A stretch of 56,000 bases of DNA from Prorocentrum cordatum. Lineage: Eukaryota > Sar > Dinophyceae > Prorocentrales > Prorocentraceae. Shown here one piece after another: positions 10,944-21,349 of the stretch. The stretch covers positions 1-56,000 of the forward strand of contig CAUYUJ010020180.1 in NCBI GenBank assembly GCA_963575745.1, in the 5' to 3' direction. Position 1 is the stretch's first letter, and the number at the start of each line of letters is the position of its first letter. The notes beneath the pieces were generated by a model. That model had not been told where the DNA came from, did no database searches, and worked only from the letters and a program-made list of their open reading frames with translations. Made by a program: the position numbers and the translations under genes.

Positions 10944-13340
10944 CTACTGAGGGGGCCAACTTTGCCAGTACATGACTGGCTCATTGATGGTCGCCTCCTG
11001 CTGGGCATACCCGTCAGCCCTTGTCGCCCTTGGTACGTTGCCACTCCGTGCGGCTGAACCGCCGGAGGGCTGGCAGAAGAATAACACGGCCAGTTTAGCG
11101 GTCTTGGTCATGTATTCTGCACATAACTGGCCCGCATTCGCGTTCACTATTTGCCCTCCATTGTTCATTTTTAAATCATGGTGGGTCGAACCAAAGTGAA
11201 AGATGTCTCCTGAGCGGTGCTGAAGCTGTCGGTAAAGGCTCACTCCGTCTAGGATCATTATTATTGGGAAAAGTCATATGGCTTTGTAGTGTTCGATCCG
11301 ACGGTTCATTCTGGCCCTAACAGGAGTGGCAACATCATCCCAAATCGGGTTTGTGCCAACTCCATCCGTCTGCCAGCATTTGTGGTCCCCACCAACATAC
11401 ATGATCTCTATCGCTCCGTCGGTAGCACGGCTCATCGCGTCATCAACCAGCTCAACCGCTGCCTCTACTAATATTATGAGGCCCCCTGCGGAAGCTAATG
11501 GATTTTCCTGTCGTTTTGGCCTAGTGCCGACTCCGATCAATTCACTGGTGTCATCTACGATATCATTGAAATTCCAAAAGGTGAAGCGCATCGGAGTGTG
11601 GATCCCCTTCTTAAAGTGTTCGTGATTACCCCACTGAAAGTTTGAAGATGCCTCCCGAATGGCCGAGGCCAAGGCTCCACTGATGGCTTTCTGCGAGCTT
11701 CCAAATACATGATCTCGCAGGTTGTACTCAGGAAGAAGGTTAGGCTTAATCTTCCCCGGCCCATCCTTGAATACAATTGTGGAGTCTGAAACAATATGAG
11801 CAGAGTAAGACCAACAAGGATACATCCCATTATTCATCAAGCACAGTGGACGAAAGGAATCAGTAACTGGTTTCCCTGTGTCCGACATGGCCGCGATGTC
11901 CTCACCTATGAATGGGATCCATGAGTGCCCGTTCACTCTAGCGATTTGCGAGATGGCCTGGCACTTCTGAAGAAACGATAGTTTGATTGCCCAAGTCGAC
12001 ATCATCGGGTCAGTAATCCCAATATAAAGGTCGAGGATCTCATTCACCTTGACCTGCCGCTCGTGTGTATGGGGCCTTAGAATCGGTCGCAAAATTCCCC
12101 TGCGTCCGAAAATAGTCAAGGACGTTCCAGGGGCCTCGCCCAATATAGGGCGGGCCACCTGGCTCAGCATCAGCCGCAGGTGGACCCGATTCGGGCGGTC
12201 CATCCCCTCCACCACCTGAGGAGGGATGAGAGGGTGGACCATTTCCCGACGAAGAACCGCCTGGTCCAGGCGGAGCTCCACCGCCGCCGGCTGAGCCGGG
12301 GGGGGTGAGCCACCACCTGTCCCACCGCCGGCTGTGCCGGGAGCGTCGGCCGGACCTGAGGCTGGGTCGGCGGATGATCCGCCGGCAGCCTGCTGACCGA
12401 CTCCAGGGTTGCCCAAAGAGGGCTGAGTGACGGCTAAGGCTACCTGATGGCTTGCCGAAGCGACTGAGTCGTTCGGTGCCTCTTCTGTCATCCGCGACCT
12501 CTTCGGTGGCGACTGCACTTTGGCCTCAGAATCGAGGCCGTCCTTGGCAAACCACGCATCTAGGTTTTGCGGCCTCTTCCATGGGCGCTGCCCTTTGCGC
12601 CAATGCATCGCCTGCTGAGGGGAGGCATCAAAATAGTTTGTTCTTGCCGTAGCGGTGAGAGCCTCCTCGACAACATGCGCTGGCGCGCGATATAAACCTT
12701 TGGCCACAGGAAAGGCGAACATTATTCCCCAACCGTCCTCATCGGCTGCGCCGCGGGGAGGCCTTCGGGGAGAAGGGCCCCAAATGTTCAACCACACCCC
12801 GGGGGATCCTTTTGTCCAGTGGTCTATCACTGGGACGCTCACAACATCTCCATAAATAGTTTTGTACCGTGCGGCTGGGCCGACGGTGGGACCGATGGCC
12901 TCTCCTTTCTCGAAAGTTCGAACAGCACGACGTGCCTCCCCTGGCGGGTTCGTATACAACTTGCAGACCATACTCGTCTTTTCATCAGGGTACGTGTGGA
13001 AGAATGTACCCACGGGGATGTGGTCCAAACTAAGGGGAGCACAATCGAAACGGCATGTTGCCTTTCGTTCGCACGTTGTCCAGTGCACTATCCACGGATC
13101 CTGCGAGACCTGAGAATACAGACGTTGGAAAATCGTCTGCGATGTTGCGTCCAGGTCAGCCTTCCGCGCGGTCACGACTCGGTCGTTCCGCATGTACAAT
13201 GCGTCATGCCTCCACATCGTGAAGCGCCAGCTCCATCCTCGCTTGTGTCCACACTTGACGGTCCTGGTGTGATCCAATCTAGACCACTCTCTTTTTGTCG
13301 GGAAAGCAACGGGATGTTGGTCTCTCTTGTCTGGAATCAA
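10944..13340 (-). pseudogene. Large accessory ORF of element A (688 + 104 codons), one in-frame stop; possible hydrolase-like C-terminus
   Basis: One frame runs 13340-10944 with a single TGA at 11274-11276. Residues 1-290 are rich in Trp, Arg and His (RGWSWRFTMWRHD, DPWIVHWTTCERK) with no known family. Residues about 295-370 are a Pro/Gly/Ala linker holding several palindromes. Residues about 370-790 form a compact, mixed alpha/beta-like segment with IMYVGGDHKCW and, beyond the stop, IIMILDGVSLYRQL and GDIFHFGSTHHD. The D-x-x-H in GDIFH recalls the last catalytic block of SGNH hydrolases, but I cannot identify the other blocks with confidence. It lies downstream of the methyltransferase-like ORF, so it is probably part of the same polyprotein or a separate envelope-position product. 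Function unknown. Confidence 0.45.
12359..12391. repeat. Palindrome copy with 13 bp of stem
   Basis: Inner arms 12368-12374 and 12378-12384 (7 bp, loop TGA) and outer arms 12359-12364 and 12386-12391 (aggctg/cagcct). The left bulge is 3 nt, the right 1 nt. It lies inside the 688-codon ORF and encodes a Gly/Ser/Ala stretch. Confidence 0.9.
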
Positions 13341-13466
13341 TATCTCCTGGACCGGAGGTGGCCGCTTTCTTGGCAGGCTGACTGTCCTGGATAGCTGTTT
13401 CTGCTACCCTTTTGCGAGCAAGTATCTCTTCTCCGCGAATTTACACCAGCGTCCATCTCGATGTCT

Positions 13467-15429
13467 TCATTCTTCATCCAGCACGACATCGCTCGGGCTC
13501 AATGGTTTAGCCTCGTCCCCAGCCGGCTGAGCCGGCGGGGGAGCTCCCTCACTCGGCTGAGCCGATGGGGTAGCCTTTCGAACTGCATCGGGGGGAGCGT
13601 TTTCTTTGGGCTCGGTCCCGGGATTAAATGAGTCGGGAATGAGTTCGTCTATGATATCATCTGAGCAGATCGAGACAACGTCTTCCCCCGACGGCTTAAC
13701 CGCTGGGTCTCCCAACGGTCGACGCATGGGTTTGGTCGATGCTCTCTCGGGCGCGCGGGGGCCGCGGCAGGCAAGGTTCGCGTAGTCACCACAAGGCGAC
13801 CGCGCAATCCGAGGGGGGGCCGGCCGCGGAGCAGCCCGCGCAAGCTCTAGAGATGAAACGGCAGCGGCACAAACGAGATCAGAGGAAAGGATAGGACGAC
13901 GGCGAGACGACAAAAATCTCTCTGCAGCTCGAGCAACGACAATATGGACCTGTCTGGCAAAAGCATCCGTGTAATCTTCTGCCATCTTACACTCGCGTCC
14001 TCTAGCCCCCGTGCGTGCCGTCGCATTTGCGCTCGAGTCCCTCCGCAACATCGGAGGAGGTAGAAGCTATCGTCCAGGGCTTTTTCAGTCCGTACGCACA
14101 TCCATGCAACGCTGTCTTGACAAACTCTACCTCTCTCATAAATTCTCTCACCTGAGGATCCCTCCAATAGTTACATTGAGTAGGCCACTCAATGCAAACT
14201 ATGCCCCCCGCTTTGTGCACAGCGCGGACAATCTCGCGAAAATTCCAAAACAGGTATCTGATGTCAGTCCTAATACCACGAAGCCTACGCATCGCTCTAT
14301 GGTTTCCGGCACGAAAACAATGTGCTTCGTTCACATATTACCAGGGGGAACCTCCCGTGCAGGGCATAGAGCCCCACGACGTAATGTGTTTTCCTTTGAA
14401 CATTCTAATATCATTCAAAGCCAACCTAAGTCCCTCTTCAGTCCTCATATCTTCCGTCTCAGTGTATCGAATCACTTTACACGAGTTGTCAACGAAATTC
14501 TTCGGATGTCCTACCCTGCTCCGAGGGCCACAACAATATTCTAACAAGAGTCTTTCCCCGGTCCACTGTGTGGTCGGGGCGTCATCTTCTCGGATCCAGA
14601 ACTCTGTGTATCCAGTCCATCTGCTAAGGCAATAGTCACCATCGCTGGAATTGCCATTCGAGTTATGTTCAAATTCGCGATGATATTTGTTATCTTCGTT
14701 GCGCCAGTTATCTGCGCGGTCAACCGTCGAACCCCTCTGGGTATTAATGGCATAAGTACGACGCCTATCATCTAGCCTTTCCGGGTCGATGGGACAATCA
14801 CTGGTTACTGGCAGAAATGCAACAAGTCTCGGAACGAAATGCCAGCGCTTCAAACTCTGTCCTTGTTGTGTCCACGTATCCTTTCTGCCCAGGAAAGTGG
14901 CAACAGCAGCAGGAGGAAGATGGGGAAGGGGAAGGTTATGGCCAGGCATTTCTCCCGTATCCCTGGCTGGCTCATTACGCAAATATCCTTCGCATAGTTC
15001 TTTTGGCAAGATCGATGTATCTGACTCAGTTTCGCTGTCAGTCATGTCAAACATTGCTTTCATCTCACGGTTTGAGCTTTTCTTAATTGTTTCCTCCATC
15101 GTTCTGGTTTTCTCGGAGCTTCTGCTGTAACCTCCTTCGGTCATTATAAGGGCAATTGTACCTGCTTCCACGGCTTGGCCGGGCGCATTCGCAACCACAG
15201 CTTTGCTGGGGGCGCATGCCACCGCGGCTCTGCCGGGGGCGGCCTCAGGCGCCGCTGGGATATTTATGGGTTTTGGTGTATGCACAACGGGCTTACCCTT
15301 ATTGGTGCGCTTCTTATGTTTGTTCATCTTCTTGCTGGGTACAATAGCTCCTCTCCGCAAGGCCGAACTAGGACCTAAGCGGGGCTTCAGAGCCCCCCCG
15401 GGTTTCAGGGGAAGTCCGTCTGAAAACAT
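13467..15429 (-). pseudogene. Post-RNase H ORF with methyltransferase-like domain, broken by a stop and a frameshift
   Basis: Frame 15429-14002 is continuous except for a TAA at 14338-14340; 14051-13467 continues in another frame. The N-terminal 290 residues are basic and disordered. The domain then shows LLEYCCGPRS (about 14520-14545), SMPCTGGSPW (about 14341-14366), IEWPTQCNYW (about 14165-14193) and a terminal CDGTH plus EDYTDAF segment. The order Gly-rich loop, Pro-Cys loop, then a Glu-containing strand motif resembles that of Rossmann-fold DNA cytosine methyltransferases (motifs I, IV, VI), but spacing and wording differ. Cytosine methyltransferases captured by dinoflagellate retrotransposons have been reported, so this is plausible but unproven. 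The stop falls straight after the PC loop. The C-terminal tail is Pro/Ala-rich with two in-frame palindromes. Confidence 0.5.
13517..13540. repeat. Palindrome copy, 10-bp stem with A bulge
   Basis: Outer arms cccc/gggg (13517-13520, 13537-13540), bulged A at 13521, inner arms gccggc/gccggc (13522-13527, 13531-13536), loop TGA. The next copy follows only 6 bases later at 13547. Confidence 0.92.
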
Positions 15430-15501
15430 CGACTCTAAATAGTCGTGGCACCGCTTAGCGGCCCAGAATTTGGGCGTTACAATGTTGACGCAGTATAAAA
15501 C

Positions 15502-16505
15502 TTAAACCCAAGCCAAAGGGTCTGTGAACCTCTTCGTTCCAATGTCTGCAGCTTCATTTTGGGTCCTTTCGTACTGGAGCTCGACAGCGCCTCCAGAAAA
15601 TTGTTCGGACACAGCTGCTGCATCAATCCGATGTGTTCTCGGTAGGTGCATGAGCTTCATTGACCCGCCCGCTTTGATGACTTTACACGCTGCCTGGTTC
15701 TCCTCTAAAAGCAAGCATCGCACCTGTCTGCCAAGCAGTATTTCCCAAAGCGGTAGCGCTGCAAGCAGCTCTTTTCGCAAAGCAAGGTCAGCAGCCACAA
15801 TCTCTGCCTCAAGTGTGCTGTGGGAAACGCAAGCCTGTCGCTGCGATCCCATGGGCTGTCCAGCTCTAGTGCATGGGCCCCATATTGCTTGAAAGCTGGC
15901 ACTCGTGCTCCGATGCGTTCGAATGTCGCTGGCTAGATCTGCGTCAGAGTAATGCTTCAACAAGACATCCTCCATGTTGTCACCTATCCATGTCGCCGCA
16001 ATGGGCTGAAGCACTCCCGACTGTGTCGGTGGCTCTGGGTCATTGGGGCTCGCCGCTGCGGCGTCAAGGCCAATAACTTCTACTTTCTGATCAGGAGGCC
16101 CCGAGTCAACTTTGATTTGTAACGCTGATGCTATGGCCTCCTCTGCCGGAAAATAAAATTCGCCTCTGGGGCCACCCTGGCCATCCTCGAGGTCAATTAG
16201 TTCCGGGCCGAATGGTGCACCTGCAGCGGGATAAGTAATTGGAAACGTGTCCGTTAGTTGGGCATATAACGTAACACAGGAATCAAAGAATTCGGTCATG
16301 TCATACACGATGACTCTGGCTTGTTTCGGCTCTCTCGGTTGGCGCGGCTCGGACGGCTGAGCCGCCGAGTCACCCCCCGTTTCCGCCTCGCTACTCTCGT
16401 CTGTGACGGAGGCGTTCTTCTTATAACTTTAGGAGGAGGTGGATCCACAACCGTGGGTAATTCACCCTGCCATTCAACCCACTGTGTAGAGAGTCTATGC
16501 TCACA
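15502..16505 (-). pseudogene. Element A RNase H
   Basis: The ORF 15502-16308 carries a copia-type RNase H. GSQRQACVSHSTLEAEIVA has the conserved Ser-Thr-x-x-Glu-Ala-Glu block, followed by LLLEENQAACKVIK with the DN/EN-type position, HLPRTHRIDAAAV, and the end motif NEAADIGTKRF (usual family form AD.xTK). Its frame continues upstream to about 16420 through a Pro-rich RT tail. The enzyme would degrade the RNA strand of the hybrid during reverse transcription. In ordinary copia elements the polyprotein ends shortly after this point; here coding-like sequence goes on for 12 kb. Confidence 0.88.
16348..16369. repeat. Palindrome copy, 9-bp stem with A bulge
   Basis: Outer arms ctcgg/ccgag (16348-16352, 16365-16369), bulged A at 16353, inner arms cggc/gccg, loop TGA. 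Pairing may extend two pairs further outward with one G-T wobble. Confidence 0.9.
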
Positions 16506-17387
16506 TCACAAATATCTTCCAACCGCAGTCGGAGGGTCGATTTCTATTCCCTTGGGACAGTTTTCAGAGGGTTCTTGTAGGAGTTTCCACCCCTCTGCAA
16601 GCTTGTCTGCAGGACCCGACAGCTTGAAATCATCAACATCGATAGTCAGGAAAAGTTTCATTTCCCTGTGGAAATAACAGCTGCGCCACGGACTACACTT
16701 CACAAAGCCTTTTTGCTGCAACATGCCCCCTCGCTATGCTGTTCCCGACATCCTCCTAAATCAGGATGTCCGTATAACGAGAGAAAAACGGGCATACGGG
16801 ATTACGCATGTGAGACCATCCCTTAGGCCACCCATCGCGGGGTAGAAATACCCAAGTCGGGGTGCCGCCTAACCTTGACTGAGTGTAGGCTTGGCGGGCG
16901 TCAGCTTGTTCAATACTATGGCCTTCGAATAGCCCGTAGGTGTCGGCTGCTGCACTAGCCTGCATAGCAGCAGGGCTACTGGAAGTTCTTGGAACAACGC
17001 TACATCCTTATTCTGATCTCTCACACTCGAACCATCACAAACTAACCGACCTTTGTACTTGCGATCTCTGTGTCCCAATGGTAACTCTGAGTTCTTCTCA
17101 ACAAGGATCGCAAACAGCCGGCCAAAGTGCGCCGTCTGTCCGTTGAGTTCGGCGATGACGTCAGAGTATTCTCTTACGCCATCCTCTTGCCACGTGCCAA
17201 TGTCACGCAGTGTACCCCATTCTTTTCTCAAGGCAGCTTGGGCGTCTTTGTTCGCCTTGGCCTCGTCTTTTGAAACAGATCGCGCGACGGCGGCGTCAAT
17301 GTTGGTATGTCGCCAGTCATTGGGAAGTTGGAAGGGTTCGTCGACGGCTGAGATAAGATCAGTAAATGGGTTGTAAAGAAATTGCAA
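16506..17387 (-). pseudogene. Element A reverse transcriptase, frameshifted
   Basis: The RT is spread over three frames. 16869-17387 holds the N-terminal part with KYKGRLVCDGS, matching the conserved KARLVxxG block. 16756-16965 holds QADARQAYTQS and TPTWVFLP, matching the block with the first catalytic Asp. 16506-16724 holds LTIDVDDFKLSG, the YVDD-type active site in which both catalytic Asp remain and Tyr is replaced by Asp. The order and spacing fit Ty1/copia RT, and RNase H follows. At least two frameshifts inactivate this copy. Confidence 0.88.
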
Positions 17388-18645
17388 ATCAAATCTCTTT
17401 TTTTATCACGATGGCTGAGCGCTGAAGCCGACCTGCTCTGCAACGGCATTCGAGGCACGCTTCGCCGCGACGCGGCGGCCGCCGGACTCAAGGTCAGGCT
17501 TGCCTCTTGTTTGTTCTCAGACTCATCATCGGACAACGGGCCCCTACCGGCTGAGCCGGAGGGAACCCCGTCTCGTGCTATGGTGCCACCGCGCCATGTC
17601 TGTTTCCACCTCGTCGTCCGAAAAATGTTCGTCGGAATCACCTTCCTCAGAGGATTCAGTAGCCACAGCTGCGGCTTGGTCGCCCTGTGCAGGCCGCGAT
17701 GCCGCCCCGCGTCCGCTGCCAGGGGTGTAGCGCAGGCTGGCCGCCCTCAAACGACGAAGCCGCTCAGCCACCTTCGGTGCTGCTAACCTGGCCTCGGGAT
17801 GCGCCGCAAGTGGCTGAGCCACTGCGGGCTCGGGCGGAGTCGGTGGATCATCCACGTCCAGGCCAATATCGCGCAGGAGGCCAAGACAAGGACCAGGATC
17901 TTCTATACCGAAACATCCTCTCTCTTCTGCCTTGTACTGTTCCGCGGCCTGCCGGCGCTGGGCTTGATTCATGTTGAACCATCGCCCAGGATGGGTCCCA
18001 GGATTGGTGGATTCGGGTAGCTTTTTGCAGCCATTGGGCACCGTATTTCGGATCTGGGTCAGTGACCCACACGAGTTATAAGCGCATAGTCTGGATCATA
18101 ATAAAGAACAACTCGAATGCTACATGTCTTTCTTCGACCTGTCAATGGAAGCTGCTGCGTTAACTCTTCTTTTGCCAGACCGGCAACAATGCGCCTATCT
18201 TCGAAGTATTCCATCGTATCCAAGTTCTGAGTTGTGCGAGCTAGAAATTGTCCTTTCCCGGGGGCCTTCTCACGCGGCTTCGCCTCTGAGAAATTTGATT
18301 GTCTATCCAAACGGTACTCGAATTGCGCGAGTCCCAATTACTGGTTCTTATCTGCTGGATGGGAATCTCGCTGTGGATCCCTGCCGTCAACTACCATGGG
18401 CTCGTCGTCCACGCACAACCCACCAGGGCCTTCATCTTCTAATTCGGCCCCCGAGTCGAAGCGCGGGGCGCCCTCGCCTCCTTGGGAAGGCGGTGGCATG
18501 ACAACAGCAGGATCATTTGCATTAAACAAGTTGTCCGGTCGTATCCCTGTTGCTGGCTGTGGTCCGTCTGGGACGGCCGCAGCCTCCCCCGCTGGAGGGA
18601 TCGTAACGGAACGCATTTCGGTCGCTGCCTTCTCGCACGCTTTTC
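17388..18645 (-). pseudogene. Integrase-RT linker of element A
   Basis: Open minus frames at 18338-18649, 18059-18337 and 17544-18041 carry Pro/Ala/Glu-rich, low-complexity protein, as expected of the variable linker between integrase and RT in copia polyproteins. The frames differ, so at least two frameshifts have occurred. Several palindromes of the dispersed family lie here (17542-17563, 17765-17782, 17804-17827, 18269-18290). Confidence 0.6.
17804..17827. repeat. Palindrome copy, 10-bp stem with A bulge
   Basis: Outer arms ccgc/gcgg (17804-17807, 17824-17827), bulged A at 17808, inner arms agtggc/gccact (17809-17814, 17818-17823), loop TGA. The inner arm sequence differs from other copies at three positions, each compensated. 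Confidence 0.92.
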
Positions 18646-19713
18646 TCAATGGAAACTGGGGGGGGGGGGGGGCTCTTCAGCAGTGCCATCTAAGATGTTG
18701 CTGTATACCTGGTCAGACTTCTCAATGGTGGGTGGCTTGCCCTCTGGAATACGCCCTGATTCCACGCGAAGTCCATCCAGCTGTCTCAACGGCACAACAT
18801 AAATATCTGGTCCAACCAATCCCCCCGCTTTGTGCACATACCCCAAGTAAATTCCCGGAATCATCGTTGCGCCAGTCTCGGCGGTCCGAAATCTGGACTC
18901 AGGCGGAGGCACATAGCGCGCAAGAGACCCGAAGGGCAGGAGCGGAGCCTCAAATCTACATCCGAAGCGTCGCTCCCAACTTGACTGTCCCTCCTCAGGG
19001 GCCCTTGTATTGTAGCAAAGGCAGAAGTACCGGGCGGCGTAAGTCCAATATGGTGGTGGAAGACCGGCCTGCATGAGCAAGGCTCTAGTCCCCATCTGTA
19101 CCGCGCCATTTGCACTTTCAGCAACGGCGTTTTGTTTCTTATTTCCTGGGAGTGTAGGATCGTGTGCAATCTTGAGCTCGTAACATGCCCTTGCAAGCTC
19201 TCGCGCACCATCTGTATAACAGTATTATAACTTCTCCTCCAGGGCCTTAAGGTTTACCCGAAAAATGCAAACGTGAACCGCATACTTGTCGTGTACACCC
19301 TGAGCGGCAAGGAAATCCGCTGCTCGGTCGCGAAAACTCACGCACGCGGTCTCATCGTGGAGCCCCCGCGAGAGTTCATCCATCGCAAACCAATGGTCCA
19401 TCGTCGTCAGGTGTCCAAACGAAGTGGGGTTAGCGTATGGGCGGGGAACCTTCAGCCCTTTATTTTGCGCTTTGCGCTGCTGCTTTCTGATAGCTTTGGC
19501 CCAATTGCACACTGGGCAACATGGGTTCTTGGGAGTATGAGTTAGAAGGTGCGGCAGGGAGGCTGCGGCCTTTTTGAGCCGCTCGGCAAAGGATTCCGAC
19601 ACCTCAACCTCCGCATCGTCTGGGTCCATCTCTGGCGGTGCGTCGACGTTGACTAAGTCAACGCCGTCAGCGTCTCCAACTTCACCCTCCTCGGGCCCGG
19701 GGCCGCGTCGCAC
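18646..19713 (-). pseudogene. Element A integrase, one in-frame stop
   Basis: One frame from 19713 to 18646 is interrupted by a TAA at 19225-19227. The N-terminal part has HLLTHTPKNPCCPVC, the H-x3-H...C-x2-C zinc-binding domain that precedes copia integrases. The core follows with TMDHW (first catalytic Asp) and VSFRDRA. After the stop, YTDGARELARA (second Asp) and NAVAESANG (catalytic Glu in the usual position) are visible, then the C-terminal segment with PPYWTYAARYFC and GIYLGY. All three acidic residues appear present. The protein would insert the cDNA and make the 5-bp duplication. Confidence 0.88.
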
Positions 19714-19966
19714 GCACTGGAATCCAACCCTCGATCTATGTCATAAGGAAGGTATCCTGAGACACCGTGCCAGTGAGGGCTCTTATATGCGGCTGCGCAG
19801 GCCTCGGCTTTGCCGGGCTGCTCGTCGTTCTGTCCAACGGCTTGACCGTGGCAGGGCAAAGTTAGGATACTCTTAGAGGCAGCAATGCCGGTCGGCGTCC
19901 GATTCCAACCGCTTTCGCTAACCTTTCGAGGCGAATAATAGAAATAAGTGATAGTATCCGCAGAGT

Positions 19967-20860
19967 CTAATGAGGACGGAAAAAAACGGGCGCGATCTGA
20001 GTCGGCCGTCCGTCAACGTAGCTGCGGGCACCAATCAACTCATGTGTATGCAGGTCTATGGTTACGCGAGTCTGGACAGCATGGGGCGGAGGGCCTCCCG
20101 CAGATTCCACATTGTCCAGGAATGCCTTGGCGCCTGGCGTCACGCAGCACCACCGCTCGGGAGGCTCGCCCTCCCCAGCGGCGACCGCGCACATCCACTG
20201 ACCCAGTGCCTCTTCGCCTGAAAGGGTCAAGTGTGGTATTTTGCCCTCAACGATCAGGTCCACTCTCTGACCGTTGGGAAACAAAAGGTAGTGTCTCCGG
20301 CCTGCTGGCCAGAAGAGACTAAAGCTGTGATCCATGCACCGCTCTCCTACCAAAATCACGCACGGAGTCTCCGACATGACCAAAGCATTAAAACTACCAC
20401 CCTCAAATTCAGGGCATGCGATGCGAACTGAACCGAGGGCCTTTGACTCTCCCCCTGCAGTATTCAGAGTGATCGATTGCGGAAGCTTTTGAATCAATCT
20501 CATTGCACCTGCACTTCTAATGTCTCTCTCCGCTATGAGGTTGTACCCGCACCCTGTATCTATAATGAAGCTCAGCGATCCAAGATACGCAGCATCCTTG
20601 TCTGTGCATCCCGCAAGATACGCAGCATCCTTGTCTGTGCATCCCGCAGCGGCTGTGCCGCGTGGGCCCTCGCCCCCCTCCTCGGCCCCCAACCAGAGGT
20701 GCCAAACTTCATCTTGCAGGTCTGACGCCCTGATCAAGGCCTCCGCAGCAGACGCCCTCGACCGAGTAGACATCTGTCGGCGTATCTCTCCTGGGAACTT
20801 CCACCTGTCTTTGGCACTTGAGGGCAACCTCTCAAGTCGTGGCGGCGCGCCTTCCTCCAA
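19967..20860 (-). pseudogene. Element A aspartic protease
   Basis: Retroviral-type aspartic protease domain. Residues 98-103 read FIIDTG, with the catalytic Asp at about 20558-20560. The flap and second half continue with GGESKALGSVRI and LVGERCMDH, typical of copia proteases. Upstream is an unrelated charged segment and an 11-residue tandem duplication (CTDKDAAYL repeated). The segment 20861-21349 that should connect Gag to protease is out of frame, so frameshifts have occurred there. The enzyme would cut the polyprotein. The catalytic Asp is intact in this fragment. Confidence 0.85.
20582..20647 (-). repeat. 33-bp perfect tandem duplication beside the protease
   Basis: Units 20582-20614 and 20615-20647 are identical. 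It adds exactly 11 codons a few residues upstream of the catalytic DTG, so the frame is kept. The identity suggests the duplication is younger than most other damage in the element. Confidence 0.95.
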
Positions 20861-21349
20861 GCGATGGCGGGTTCCTCAGTAGAGGGGTGAAATCGGACAC
20901 GGAGCGTGCTCCGACCCTTCATCTGAGATCGGATGCAACTCTTACTAGTGGGGGCGCTCCAATACTTCTTTATAGCGTCCCGAGAAAGAGGATACAGGAA
21001 ATGCACAAGGACCTGGACAAGACTCTCGACCTGTTCCCTGCATTCGTGGTGGAACTCTCCACCGGGGGGATTCCCGTAGACTCCTCCGTTGGTATCTCTA
21101 GAGGCCTTTCAAAAACTTAGGGCTGGCCTGTTTCTGCCCAGGGAAGCCCCGAATCAACGGGGCGGGGCGCGCGATGGGACCCAAGCTGACTTGGTCAGTG
21201 GATCTCTTCCGGCCCCCCCGCTTTCGGCTTAACCGACGCGGACTTCGCCGCATCCGTCGAGCAAGGAAGGCAAGAAAGAGTATCCTTATCAAAATTATAT
21301 CAGTCAGTCCTCCTGCACTGGCGGCTGAGCCGCCAGTGCGGAGCCAATG
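20861..21349 (-). pseudogene. Gag-protease junction of element A, frameshifted
   Basis: No continuous minus frame crosses this segment. Short frames at 21098-21292 and 20734-21006 carry basic residues and a Pro-rich stretch, compatible with a linker. It contains the longest palindrome of the dispersed family (21310-21343). I see no independent gene here. Confidence 0.5.
21310..21343. repeat. Longest palindrome of the family: 15 bp of stem
   Basis: Inner arm 21315-21325 (gcactggcggc) pairs perfectly with 21329-21339 across the loop TGA. After one bulged T at 21314, outer arm 21310-21313 (ctcc) pairs with 21340-21343 (ggag). No mismatch in 15 pairs. Confidence 0.95.

Noticed and set aside
16051-16063. 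cgccg-ctg-cggcg palindrome in the RNase H region
   Set aside because: Lacks the T-first loop and outer arm of the family; it may be a chance GC palindrome, so it was left out of the list.
17463-17477. cgccgc-gac-gcggcg palindrome
   Set aside because: Loop and core do not fit the family pattern; counted as possible chance in GC-rich sequence.
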